Shown here piece by piece: positions 26,201 through 37,500 of a stretch of 64,000 nucleotides of DNA. This DNA is from Heterodera schachtii. Taxonomy: Eukaryota; Nematoda; Chromadorea; Rhabditida; Heteroderidae. Position 1 is the first letter of the stretch; each line of letters starts with the position of its first letter. The position numbers were made by a program, and so were the translations under genes. The stretch covers positions 159,921 through 223,920 of the forward strand of contig SIJG01000130.1 of the NCBI GenBank assembly GCA_023374025.1, read 5' to 3'. The notes under the pieces were generated by a model, which was given only the letters and a program-made list of their open reading frames with translations, was not told where the DNA came from and ran no database searches.

Positions 26201-29200
26201 AATAGGATTATTAAATAAAGTATGTCTTATTTGTTAACAAAATTGCTAAGTGCTTTAGATTATTTATTTATAATAAATGCATGTAAATGAAAATCAAAAA
26301 CATTATGACTAGGGTTGCAACTTTTAGTGACGAATAATCCCGAAATAGTTAATTAAATTACTGAGTAAAAATGCAAAAATAGTGACAAAATAGTGAAAAA
26401 AGTCCGAAATAGTGAGTTTTTACTATTTTAAGTGACGAAATGTTAAAATAGTAATTTCTAGTGACGAAAAATACGTCCAAATGAAAAATTTAAAAGAAAA
26501 AACAGTTAATAGATAATATTAAAATTATTCTGCTATTTATTTTAATTATTAAAAAACTAAAAGAAAACATAAATATAATAACAAATAATATTATTTTTAT
26601 AAACAAACAACAAATAATTATACAAAAAATTTATTACCTTATATTTATAATTTAATACATTCAATGATTTATGCCTATGTGAAAAGGAAAATTTAAGAAG
26701 TTTGGAATAAATAATTATATAATTTATGCAAAAAAAATAAAAAATAAATTTACATTCATAATAATAATAAGGTACAATTATATAAACCTATCAACATTAA
26801 ATAAATAACATAATAAACAATATAATATTTGGCTTAAAAGTGAAGTTGGATAAACGATACACAGCAGGGCTCGTGAGATTAAAGAGCAAAAAGAGCTTAC
26901 AAAACAATATTATTAAATTAAAAGCATTTTAAATATGAGAGAAAGATTCAAAAACGAATTCTAAGAAAAAGGCAAAAAGTCATAAAATATAGAAGAATAA
27001 ACGGCAATCAGCATGGTCAACACCGATTTTTAAAAGAACTCTAAAAAATCAGCTTAACGTAAGAAAAATTCATTAAAATAAAATATTAACTCGACATTTG
27101 CGTGGACAACACGACATTAAAAATTATTTAAATTAAACAGACATATTATGAAAGTGCAAATATTTTTAAAATTTAATTTTTAATAAATTATTATTTATTA
27201 TGAAAAAGCAAATATTTTTTAAAAATAAAATTAAAAGCAATTTTTTAAATCAAATTCTCTAAGAATAATTTTTTTGCTGATAATTTATTAAGTTGCATAT
27301 TTATTTGAATTTATATAAAATTTTTAAAATAAATTAATAATTTAATTTTTTTAGCAATTATAAATAATCATTTAATACTGGAGGTTAATAAAAAAAAAAC
27401 AATAAAAAGAAATTATTTAAAAATTTTAATTATTAATCGTAAAAAAATTTAGGAAACTGCTAATGAAATCATAATAAAAATTTAAACCTATAATTTTCAC
27501 ATGAATAATAAAATCCAATTGAAATTTGTTAGAATATAAGATATTTTAGCTTAATTAAAATAATATTCATAAATAATTGCTACAAGGTAAAAATAAATTA
27601 TTTAATTTCTTTCATTCAGAGACTAATAACTTTCAATTTTACTTTTAAATGACGATTCGATTTTTATTCTTATTTTTTTTGTTTTAAATTATTTCGTCAT
27701 TTTTAAAAAAATCAAAACAAATCTGGGTTTATTTTTTACATTTATAGTATAGAGTGCAGCGGGATAGTGAATTTTGGTCTTAACCGGGACCGGGACCTTT
27801 TCGGGTTAAAAACCGTAATTTTTGTCTGGGAAAACCGGGAAAAACCCGGACTAGTTCCGGTTTGCGTCAAAACCTGGACTTCAGTACTCATTGTACTTCA
27901 GGAAATTTAACAATTCAATAACTAAAACTTAAATTTTCGGTATTCAATTTTTGGCGATTTCGAAATTAATATATTTTTTTGTTATTAATTTATTCATCAA
28001 ATTATTTTTTTATTTAGATTAATTTTCTAATAAAATTTTGACCCAGAACCCGATATTATTACCATTTTTGGTAAAAAATACTTTTTTTTAAAATTTTTTA
28101 CATGTGTAAAGTTAACTATTTGTTTTTTTTTAATTTTTTTAAAATTATCTGATCAAATGGGTTTTTATTTACATTTCCAGTTAGAAATTAGTAATATTTC
28201 TTAAGTATCTTTCTCGATTTTCGAAAAGTGAATTTTATATGATTTAATCTGTATAGGGTGTATTTTTAGCATTTTATTGCCCGATTCTTATGGAGTATTT
28301 TTCTGAAATTTTTTAAGAGAAAAAATAAAAAAGTATCCCAAGTAGTAAAAAAATCTATGCCAATTACGAAAAATATTTTATACTTTAGATAAATTAAAAT
28401 TTAGTTTAAAATAATTATAAAATAAACATTTAAATAAATAAATAATCATCTAGTAGTTAAATAATGCAATTATTTTATATAAATATTCGTTAAAATTTCA
28501 TACGAACGAAATGAGAAACATTAAAATAATAATTATTATTTATTTAATTATATGCTTGTTTAAAAAATAAACTTTGCATTTTTATAAATTTTAAAAATGC
28601 ATATTTTATCAATATGAATTGTAATAATTTATTTAAACTATTAGTTTGAATTTTATTAAGAAATTTGTTCAAAATTTCAAAAATTTTCAACTTTTTCCTC
28701 CTTCGCTGTTAATTAACTTTTTAAATTTTTATAACGCTTTGATCACCATTCCAAAATACTATTGATTTTTTAATAATTTTTAATTACATAAGAAAATTTT
28801 TAATAATTTATTTTTATTTCTTTTGAATAATTAATATTTAAAAATGAGGTAAATTTCTATTATACATCGCATCCATTTATCATTTAATTTATTGCATTTT
28901 TTAATACTAATAAGCGAAGCCTTGGATTGTTTGCTAAATTTAATTCAATAATTTGTATGTTCAAAAAAAAAGTTTTAAATTTACAAAAGTCATAGAAAAA
29001 TATTTTTATTAAAAGAAGGAAAAGAAAAGAAGATAAACTAAATTTCAAATTTATGAATTTTTGACAAATTGACCACTTTTATCGATTTTTCAGAAATTTG
29101 ATCAAATTTTTTTGATCAATTTTGGCGCCGGAGCCAAAAAATGAAAATTTACAATAGCAAATCGACTATACTTTATACGATAAAATTGGTTTAAAAGTAA

Positions 29201-32200
29201 ATTGGACACTGACAGTTCGATATATTCCCTTGTGAGCAGATCGAAAAAAAACTCAGTGATTTATAAAAAAAAATAAATTTAATTAAAAAAAATCGATGTC
29301 AATGAATTTAATAAACATTAATATTTAAACATAAATAAAATTGAATAATGTGAAATTCGCCTTTGTTCTAAATTTTTTGCATAAATATCTTTTTAAGAGT
29401 TTAATATTAAAAAAAATTAATTGTAAACACAATGCCAAAAATAAATAAATAATTTTTTAAAAATAAATAATGAAAAGATAAAAAAACATTGATAATAAAC
29501 AAAGAAATATTTCAAAGATTAATAGGATTAAACATTTTATTTTAAATTTTACATTTAGCACAATATTCAAAAACAAAAATCAACAATATATTTTATAAAG
29601 AATATGTAAAAATATTTATTTAGAATAGTATGCCTTTGGTTATTTATATTAATTAGTTTTATGTTTTTATATATCTAAACGGACGAACTGAAAGGAGCCA
29701 AATTAAATTGTCGAATCTTAAAGTTTTATATGAAATAATGTTTGGTCCGGTTTTTACCGATTTTCATTATTTACTTGTGCAACCTAATTGAATTTAATTA
29801 TTTTCTTCAATTTTTTTTTCATAATATTGCCGTAAATGATATTGTGATTTTATTATGTATTTTAATTTTTTGGAAATCATTTTATTATTTTTTGAGTTAA
29901 ATTTTTTAAATAATCTTAATTTTTATTAATTAGTATATTTATAAAATATTTGTAACAAAACTTTATGAATAAATTATAGATTAAAATTTATTAAATAAAA
30001 TTATTTATCATTTATTTTTGCAAAATATATTGTTCAAGCTACGAAAGAAAAGAAAAACATTATTATTGCATAGCAAATATTATTAGTTATTTGATTTAAT
30101 GGGTTTATTATATTTTGGCTTTTTAACCCACCAAATATAAACCTAATTTAAAATCAAATTTTATAAATTTAATTGTTTAATATCTTAAATTTAATTTTTC
30201 ATATAAATGAATCATTTGCTTTCTTCAAATATTATAACCATTATTAAGTTGAATAAATTTCGTAGTATTTTTTCAAATCTTAAGTAACTTGCTCTTAAAC
30301 TATTTCTTTAATCAATAAGCATACTTTATTTGTTTTTTTGATACATAGGAAAATATAATTGGTTCATATTAATCCATAAATATATATATATATATATATT
30401 AATATGTAGCTTAAAATGCTTATTAATTAAAAAAGTAAAACATTTGAGCTTCGAATTGATTCTTGAACTATTATATTTTTATTTATTATATTTTTATATA
30501 CGGGTGTTAAAATTCCGAAATCTGATAATATTTTTAAATTCCGTATGACAAATACGCGCTATAAATTAATTATTAATTAATCTAAATTTGCTGCTTTAAA
30601 AATCTATCAATAATCTTTAAAATCAAAAATTCTTCTCAAAAATAAAATTAATAAATTTTGGAGATGGGTTTTTGAGAAATTTTTCATTTCTTAGGAATGG
30701 ATTTTTGAAAATTTTAGTGGCAATTCATAGGGTGTGTTTTATGCATTTCTTTTATAATCTTTTTTTTTTTGGTTTATATATTTGTTCTCCCACCTGATAA
30801 CAGATTTTATTATAAAATTAATTAATTTATTTTTTCATGTGAAAGGAGCAAGCATCCATTGTGTTCCTTGCCGTTTGCGCTAGTCGTTTTTATATTCTCA
30901 CTAATATAATTTTTCTGATATTTTTAAAAAATTATATTGATCTTTTTAATGAATTTAAAAAAATAGTGTAAAAGTCGCAAAATTTGTAATTTAAATAACA
31001 GCATATAAGTGACAATGCATTTCTATATTTTGCATAATAAATTTTAATGATTGGAACGAACTAATATAAAAGATTAAATAATTTACGACTGTTTTCTTAC
31101 ATTGCAAATCTATGAAATTTAAATAAAAATATTGTACCTATATGAAATTGAATTGTTAAATTGATCATCAAAATTATTAAATTTTATTATTTTATCTGAA
31201 TTTTAATTTTAGTTATTGGCAATTTTCACAAAAGTTCAAATGTATGATAAACCTTTATATATATTTTATATTTATGTGATAAAATATTTTTTAATAATTT
31301 TTATTGATAATTTATTTTTTTATTATAATAATAAAAATTTCATATTAAAATAATAATAAAAAATATATTTATTGTTTTTAAATAATAAAATTTTTCATTT
31401 ATTTTGATACATTTTAATAAAAATTAATTTTGATGAATATTTTATTTTATATTTATAAATTAATAATTTGTATTTTATATTACTAAACTATTACTCTTTT
31501 ATAATTTATAATTTTGAATTTATAATGTATTTATGTTTTTAATAAGAGATTTATTAATTAACCATTTTTAATAAATTCTTGTATTTTGAAGGTAGAAATG
31601 TTGAGGATGATTCTGCATAATTCTATAAAAGATATTTATTAAATAATTGTTGATTATTTATCATTTTGTAACTTTCTTTAAATCTAAGCATTTTTTAGTA
31701 GCATCTATTCTTGCTGCGTACGAAATAATTTGTTAAGAACAATGTAAAAAATTTAAAAAAATTTACGCCGCCGTCTTTCGGCACCGCTGCTGCCTCTGGC
31801 TAAAGATTGCATTAAAAGATTCAAAAAAATTACAATTAAACCATAAAATTCAAATTTTTTTTTATTTAAAAAGGGAAATTTACTGATTTGACAGTTCTAT
31901 AAAGATTTATTAGAAAAACGTCCAAATATGTCACATAAAATGAGCAGCATTTTTGGCATTTTATAACCCATTATTTACTTTTCTAATAATTTATTTAAAG
32001 CATGAGAGTACCGATTAAGGCTGTGAGGGTGAATTTAAGTCAAATGAACTTTTTGTTGGCTTTAAATGCTTTAACTTTTTTTTTACTTTTTGTATATTAT
32101 AACTTTATTTGAAAATAATAGCAAATAATAAAATTTAAAGAAAAAACTAATAAAAATATTTAAATTTTGAAAATATTTTATTTAACCAAGAACAAATAGT

Positions 32201-33640
32201 TACTAAAAATTTAATATTATTAATTAAAACCTCGTTACAGTAAAAATGAATATCTATCTATATATGCTATCATAGCAATTGCAAATAATACAGCCCATGG
32301 CTTACAAGTTAACACCAAACTAAAGCAAAATTAATCATTTTTAAAATTTGAATATTTTAAAAGTAATCATGGTATTTTTATGTCATAAAATATAAAAATT
32401 CACATTGAAAAACATTATTATTGAACAGAAAACAAACTGGGATAAAAATTGTAAATTCTTAAAACAATATAATATTTTAAAATAATTTTTTTTTTAATTT
32501 GTAACCAAAACTTTATAATAAATAAAAGCAAATTTAATAGCAGATATAAATGAGTAATAATGAAAAATCATAAAAAAGCCTGAAATAATAAAGTTGTAAT
32601 AAAAATTTCTTCAAGAACTATGTTTATTTGATCTAAAAACGCATTGTGTTTATTTTGGGATGTATTTATTTAGATAAACAAAACACAAATGAATTATCTA
32701 TACTTTAGCACTAATTCAAACAAAGAAGAAAAATAAAAGCAAAAATCATTTATTTATCAAAAAATAAAATAATCAAAGGCAAATTCGGTTAGCAATTGAA
32801 TTTCTAAAAGAACAGGGAGAATTCGAGGCTTAATTAAACAATAAATAAAAAATGGAAAACTAAAAAATATATTAAATAAAAAAAATATTAAAAAGTATAT
32901 TTATTTAATAAATAACTATACCATATCATTAAAGCTAATGAAAGGCTAGGTCTAAGTTGCAAATTTTAGATACCTAAAGTTATAAAGAAAAAATTTTGTT
33001 TTACAACAAAACAAAAATTTATTAATGCATTATAGAAAAGAATTATGCTATACAATAATAAAAACTGAGCCAATATTGTTTAATTGTTAAACATTCAGGC
33101 TCCATAATAAAATAAATTTAACAAAACAAAATTTACAATATACCATATGTTATAGAATTATATATTAAATACCTTAGAATTCGAACAAACTATTTCAAGG
33201 AAACAAAAAATAATTATTAATATTGTATATTTGTTATTTTGATGAAAATGTTTAATTAAATAATAATATAAAAAAGAGTTTTTCTTATTAATTAGATTTT
33301 TAAATACATTTCATTAATTAAAATAATCATTTTAAAAACGAAGATTCTTATGAATTAGCCGTGTGATATAGCAAAGAATAAAATAATCAAATATTTAATA
33401 ATACCAATTTCAATACTTTTATCGAATTAACTTATATATAAAAAAGAATTACTTTTCAAACTAAAATAAATAAATATTTTTCAATATTTTTTTATGTATG
33501 GCGATTACAAGAAAAATTTTAATCAAAAAATTAATTATTATTGACAGAAACAATAATAAATATTTGAATAAATACAATAAAATTTATTTTAAAGAATTTA
33601 AAAATTAAAAAAATATTAATTTTTTAAAACATTTGAAGCG
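23227..33640. other. 10-kb AT-rich gene desert with repeat relicts
   Basis: No coding frame worth naming. Relicts: a GGTCCCGGTCC fragment near 24,640-24,662; a TAGTGACGAAATAGTG-rich patch (26,310-26,475) beginning TAGGGTTGCAAC; the dispersed 35-bp motif at 26,861-26,895; a GGGACCGGGACC-bearing fragment at about 27,750-27,885 (relative of the 15,215 element); an (AT)n microsatellite at 30,380-30,400; and a degenerate GC hairpin at 31,765-31,790. The rest is A/T-run-rich sequence. Confidence 0.6.
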
Positions 33641-33682
33641 GCGAGATATGTATGGCTGACGAAAGTACAAAGACTAAAACTG

Positions 33683-33885
33683 TCGCGATTGCCCATCGCG
33701 AAAATCAAATAATTTGATTTTGCAAAATTGTGCAAATCGATCATTGGCCCAAAAATCAACCAAACAAATTCCATCAATTTCTTATCAGTTTTTGGGCCAT
33801 TGATCTGTCACTCACCCCCGCAAATTGACTGATGGCCCCAAATTCCAACCAAAATTCAATCCAAAAAATGGCCTTATCAGTCAAT
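33683..33885. promoter_or_regulatory. Cluster of four dyads
   Basis: Within about 200 bp lie: TCGCGA...TCGCGA (33,683-33,701); a perfect 10+10 palindrome AAAATCAAAT/ATTTGATTTT with one central base (33,701-33,721); GATCATTGGCCCAAAAA with its inverted partner (33,739-33,755 and 33,789-33,805, one mismatch); and ATTGACTGATGGCC with its partner GGCCTTATCAGTCAAT (33,824-33,837 and 33,870-33,885). Such density suggests protein-binding or extruding structure, but no regulator is identifiable. Confidence 0.45.
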
Positions 33886-33942
33886 TTCCAACCATTCACA
33901 TGAACAATTGTTCCCGAATGTTCCATCGCACCATTCCCCAGG

Positions 33943-33957
33943 CTGCTATTTAAGCAG
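33943..33957 (+). promoter_or_regulatory. TATTTAAG box within a CTGCT/AGCAG palindrome
   Basis: CTGCTATTTAAGCAG is a near-perfect palindrome containing a TATA-like TATTTAAG, placed in the GC-enriched island about 360 bases before the SL1 sequence. It could be a core promoter for a transcript across the island. Position alone supports this, so confidence is low. Confidence 0.25.
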
Positions 33958-34319
33958 CACCAATCCTCCCTCAATTCATTCACTCAATTTGCCTCCAATC
34001 AACCAATCAGCAGCACCCAATGTGCTGGCTCCAACTCCTCGGCCTCTTCCCGCCGCACACCCCCACCCCCTCTCTCTCTCTCGCTCAATCAATTCATGGC
34101 CCCCATTGCCAATGCCGCCATTCGGCCCTTTTTCGATGCCACCCATGCCATTTGTACTGCTCCAAATCCATGTCCCCCAATTTCGCCCACTTTTGCCAAA
34201 TTCAATTGTGCTGTTTGTGATGGGCCAATAGGGCCAATTCATTCCCATTTTCAATTTGTGGCCCCCTTTTGGCACAACTTTGTCGTTCCCAATTGTCCCC
34301 ATTGCTCACCAATTTCAAT

Positions 34320-34395
34320 GGTTTAATTACCCAAGTTTGAGATAAAATTTGGTGTGAATTTTTCCTGTTCCGCTGCCCTCCCCCCGTTTGGCAGC
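34320..34395 (+). ncRNA. SL1-type spliced-leader RNA gene candidate
   Basis: Bases 34,320-34,341 match the canonical 22-nt nematode SL1 exactly (begins GGTTTAATTA, ends GTTTGAG). SL1 RNA donates this leader to pre-mRNAs by trans-splicing in the nucleus. The following sequence fits an SL RNA. CCAAGTTT (34,331-34,338) pairs with AAATTTGG (34,345-34,352) in an 8-pair stem (one G-T), placing the leader/intron junction in the GAGATA loop. An Sm-like AATTTTT follows at 34,357-34,363. Then comes a 6-pair hairpin GCTGCC/GGCAGC (34,372-34,377 and 34,390-34,395). Oddities: the donor after GAG is AT, not the invariant GT, and the usual middle stem is missing. It may be a degenerate copy or a divergent variant. 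The 3' end is inferred. Confidence 0.75.
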
Positions 34396-34591
34396 ATCAA
34401 CATTGTCCCGTCTCGATTCGCGCAAGTGCCCACACTTCCTCCCCACCCCCCGTCAATTGTCCCTCCAAAACCCGAATTCTTCGGGATTGTCGTCACCGCC
34501 CACGGCGATCAAGAACCTGCGGCACCAATCAACACAAGCGCAACCCGGCCAACCCAACCCAACTCAACAGCAAAGGGCGGTGATCACGACA
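34396..34591. other. GC-rich link between SL1 locus and satellite 2
   Basis: Still GC-enriched. All three plus frames are largely open; the most protein-like reading is Pro/Thr/Gln-rich (for example PTAIKNLRHQSTQAQ). It has no ATG and ends at or inside the first satellite unit. I cannot decide whether this is coding. The satellite begins at GATGCGAATAAAATAATAAA with no spacer. Confidence 0.4.
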
Positions 34592-37500
34592 GATGCGAAT
34601 AAAATAATAAAAATATTTTTCTACAAAGAAATACCATGAATTTCTGGTTTTAGGTCGTACTTGATTACCTTTCTTAATCTGGTGAAAAAAGTGAAATATT
34701 TTCAAAATTTAAAAGTGATGCGAAAAAATAATAAAAATATTTTTCTACAAAAAAATACCATGAAATTCTGGTTTTAGGTCGTACTTGATTTCCATTCTGA
34801 ATCTGGTGAAGGTAGTGAAATATTTTCAAAATTTAAAAGTGATGCGAAAAAATAATAAAAATATTTTTCTACAAAGAAATACCATGAATTTCTGGTTTTA
34901 GGTCGTACTTGATTACCTTTCTTAATCTGGTGAAAAAAGTGAAATATTTTCAAAATTTAAAAGTGATGCGAAAAAATAATAAAAATATTTTTCTACAAAA
35001 AAATACCATGAAATTCTGGTTTTAGGTCGTATTTGATTACGTTTCTGAATCTGGTGAAGGTAGTGAAATATTTTCAAAATTTAAAAGTGATGCGAAAAAA
35101 TAATAAAAATATTTTCCTACAAAAAAATACCATGAAATTCTGGTTTTAGGTCGTACTTGATTCCCATTCTGAATCTGGTGAAGGTAGTGAAATATTTTCA
35201 AAATTTAAAAGTGATGCGAAAAAATAATAAAAATATTTTTCTACAAAGAAATACCATGAAATTCTGGTTTTAGGTCGTACTTGATTACCTTTCTTAATCT
35301 GGTGAAAAAAGTGAAATATTTTCAAAATTTAAAAGTGATGCGAAAAAATAATAAAAATATTTTCTACAAAGAAATACCATGAAATTCTGGTTTTAGGTCG
35401 TATTTGATTACGTTTCTGAATCTGGTGAAGGTAGTGAAATATTTTCAAAATTTAAAAGTGATGCGAAAAAATAATAAAAATATTTTTCTACAAAGAAATA
35501 CCATGAAATTCTGGTTTTAGGTCGTACTTGATTACCTTTCTGAATCTGGTGAAGGTAGTGAAATATTTTCAAAATTTAAAAGTGATGCGAAAAAATAATA
35601 AAATATTTTTCTACAAAGAAATACCATGAAATTCTGGTTTTAGGTCGTACTTGATTACCTTTCTTAATCTGGTGAAAAAGTGAAATATTTTCAAAATTTA
35701 AAAGTGATGCGAAAAAATAATAAAAATATTTTTCTACAAAAAAATACCATGAAATTCTGGTTTTAGGTCGTATTTGATTACGTTTCTGAATCTGGTGAAG
35801 GTAGTGAATATTTTCAAAATTTAAAAGTGATGCGAAAAAATAATAAAAATATTTTTCTACAAAGAAATACCATGAATTCTGGTTTTAGGTCGTACTTGAT
35901 TCCATTCTGAATCTGGTGAAGATAGTGAAATATTTTCAAAATTTAAAAGTGATGCGAAAAAATAATAAAAATATTTTTCTACAAAGAAATACCATGAAAT
36001 TCTGGTTTTAGGTCGTACTTGATTCCCTTTCTGAATCTGGTGAAGATAGTGAAATATTTTCAAAATTTAAAAGTGATGCGAAAAAATAATAAAAATATTT
36101 TTCTACAAAGAAATACCATGAAATTCTGGTTTTAGGTCGTACTTGATTACCTTTCTGAATCTGGTGAAGGTAGTGAAATATTTTCAAAATTTAAAAGTGA
36201 TGCGAAAAAATAATAAAAATATTTTTCTACAAAAAAATACCATGAAATTCTGGTTTTAGGTCGTACTTGATTACCTTTCTGAATCTGGTGAAAATAGTGA
36301 AATATTTTCAAAATTTAAAAGTGATGCGAAAAAATAATAAAAATATTTTTCTACAAAGAAATACCATGAAATTCTGGTTTTAGGTCGTACTTGATTACCT
36401 TTCTGAATCTGGTGAAGATAGTGAAATATTTTCAAAATTTAAAAGTGATGCGAAAAAATAATAAAAATATTTTTCTACAAAGAAATACCATGAAATTCTG
36501 GTTTTAGGTCGTACTTGATTCCCTTTCTGAATCTGGTGAAGATAGTGAAATATTTTCAAAATTTAAAAGTGATGCGAAAAAATAATAAAAATATTTTTCT
36601 ACAAAGAAATACCATGAAATTCTGGTTTTAGGTCGTACTTGATTACCTTTCTGAATCTGGTGAAAGAAGTGAAATTTTTTCAAAATTTAAAAGTGATGCG
36701 AAAAAATAATAAAAATATTTTTCTACAAAGAAATACCATGAAATTCTGGTTTTAGGTCGTACTTGATTCCCTTTCTTAATCTGGTGAAAATAGTGAAATA
36801 TTTTCAAAATTTAAAAGTGATGCGAAAAAATAATAAAAATATTTTTCTACAAAGAAATACCATGAAATTCTGGTTTTAGGTCGTACTTGATTCCCTTTCT
36901 GAATCTGGTGAAGATAGTGAAATATTTTCAAAATTTAAAAGTGATGCGAAAAAATAATAAAAATATTTTTCTACAAAGAAATACCATGAAATTCTGGTTT
37001 TAGGTCGTACTTGATTCCCTTTCTGAATCTGGTGAAGATAGTGAAATATTTTCAAAATTTAAAAGTGATGCGAAAAAATAATAAAAATATTTTTCTACAA
37101 AGAAATACCATGAAATTCTGGTTTTAGGTCGTACTTGATTCCCTTTCTGAATCTGGTGAAGATAGTGAAATATTTTCAAAATTTAAAAGTGATGCGAAAA
37201 AATAATAAAAATATTTTTCTACAAAGAAATACCATGAAATTCTGGTTTTAGGTCGTACTTGATTCCCTTTCTGAATCTGGTGAAGATAGTGAAATATTTT
37301 CAAAATTTAAAAGTGATGCGAAAAAATAATAAAAATATTTTTCTACAAAGAAATACCATGAAATTCTGGTTTTAGGTCGTACTTGATTCCCTTTCTGAAT
37401 CTGGTGAAGATAGTGAAATATTTTCAAAATTTAAAAGTGATGCGAAAAAATAATAAAAATATTTTTCTACAAAGAAATACCATGAAATTCTGGTTTTAGG

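Larger units (their letters stand above)
33641..34319. other. GC-enriched island upstream of the SL1 locus
   Basis: A sharp rise in GC starts near 33,640 and continues into the SL1 candidate. Overlapping open frames occur on both strands (up to 108 codons), rich in Pro/Ser/His or Gly/Trp depending on strand. None has a convincing start, splice site or family, so I do not call a protein. A CT-rich run lies at 34,066-34,085. The stretch also contains the dyads and TATTTAAG box described separately. It may be promoter DNA for the SL1 locus or an unrelated gene relict. Confidence 0.5.

Noticed and set aside
33908..34326. Overlapping Pro/Ser-rich and Gly/Trp-rich open frames in the GC island
   Set aside because: Open frames on both strands and in several frames are expected in a GC-rich patch; none has ATG plus splice support or a recognisable domain.
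34320..34602. SL1 match as the 5' end of a retroposed trans-spliced mRNA
   Set aside because: Considered seriously, but the downstream stem with the junction in its loop, the Sm-like site and the 3' hairpin fit an SL RNA better, and I see no poly-A tail or flanking duplication. Not fully excluded.
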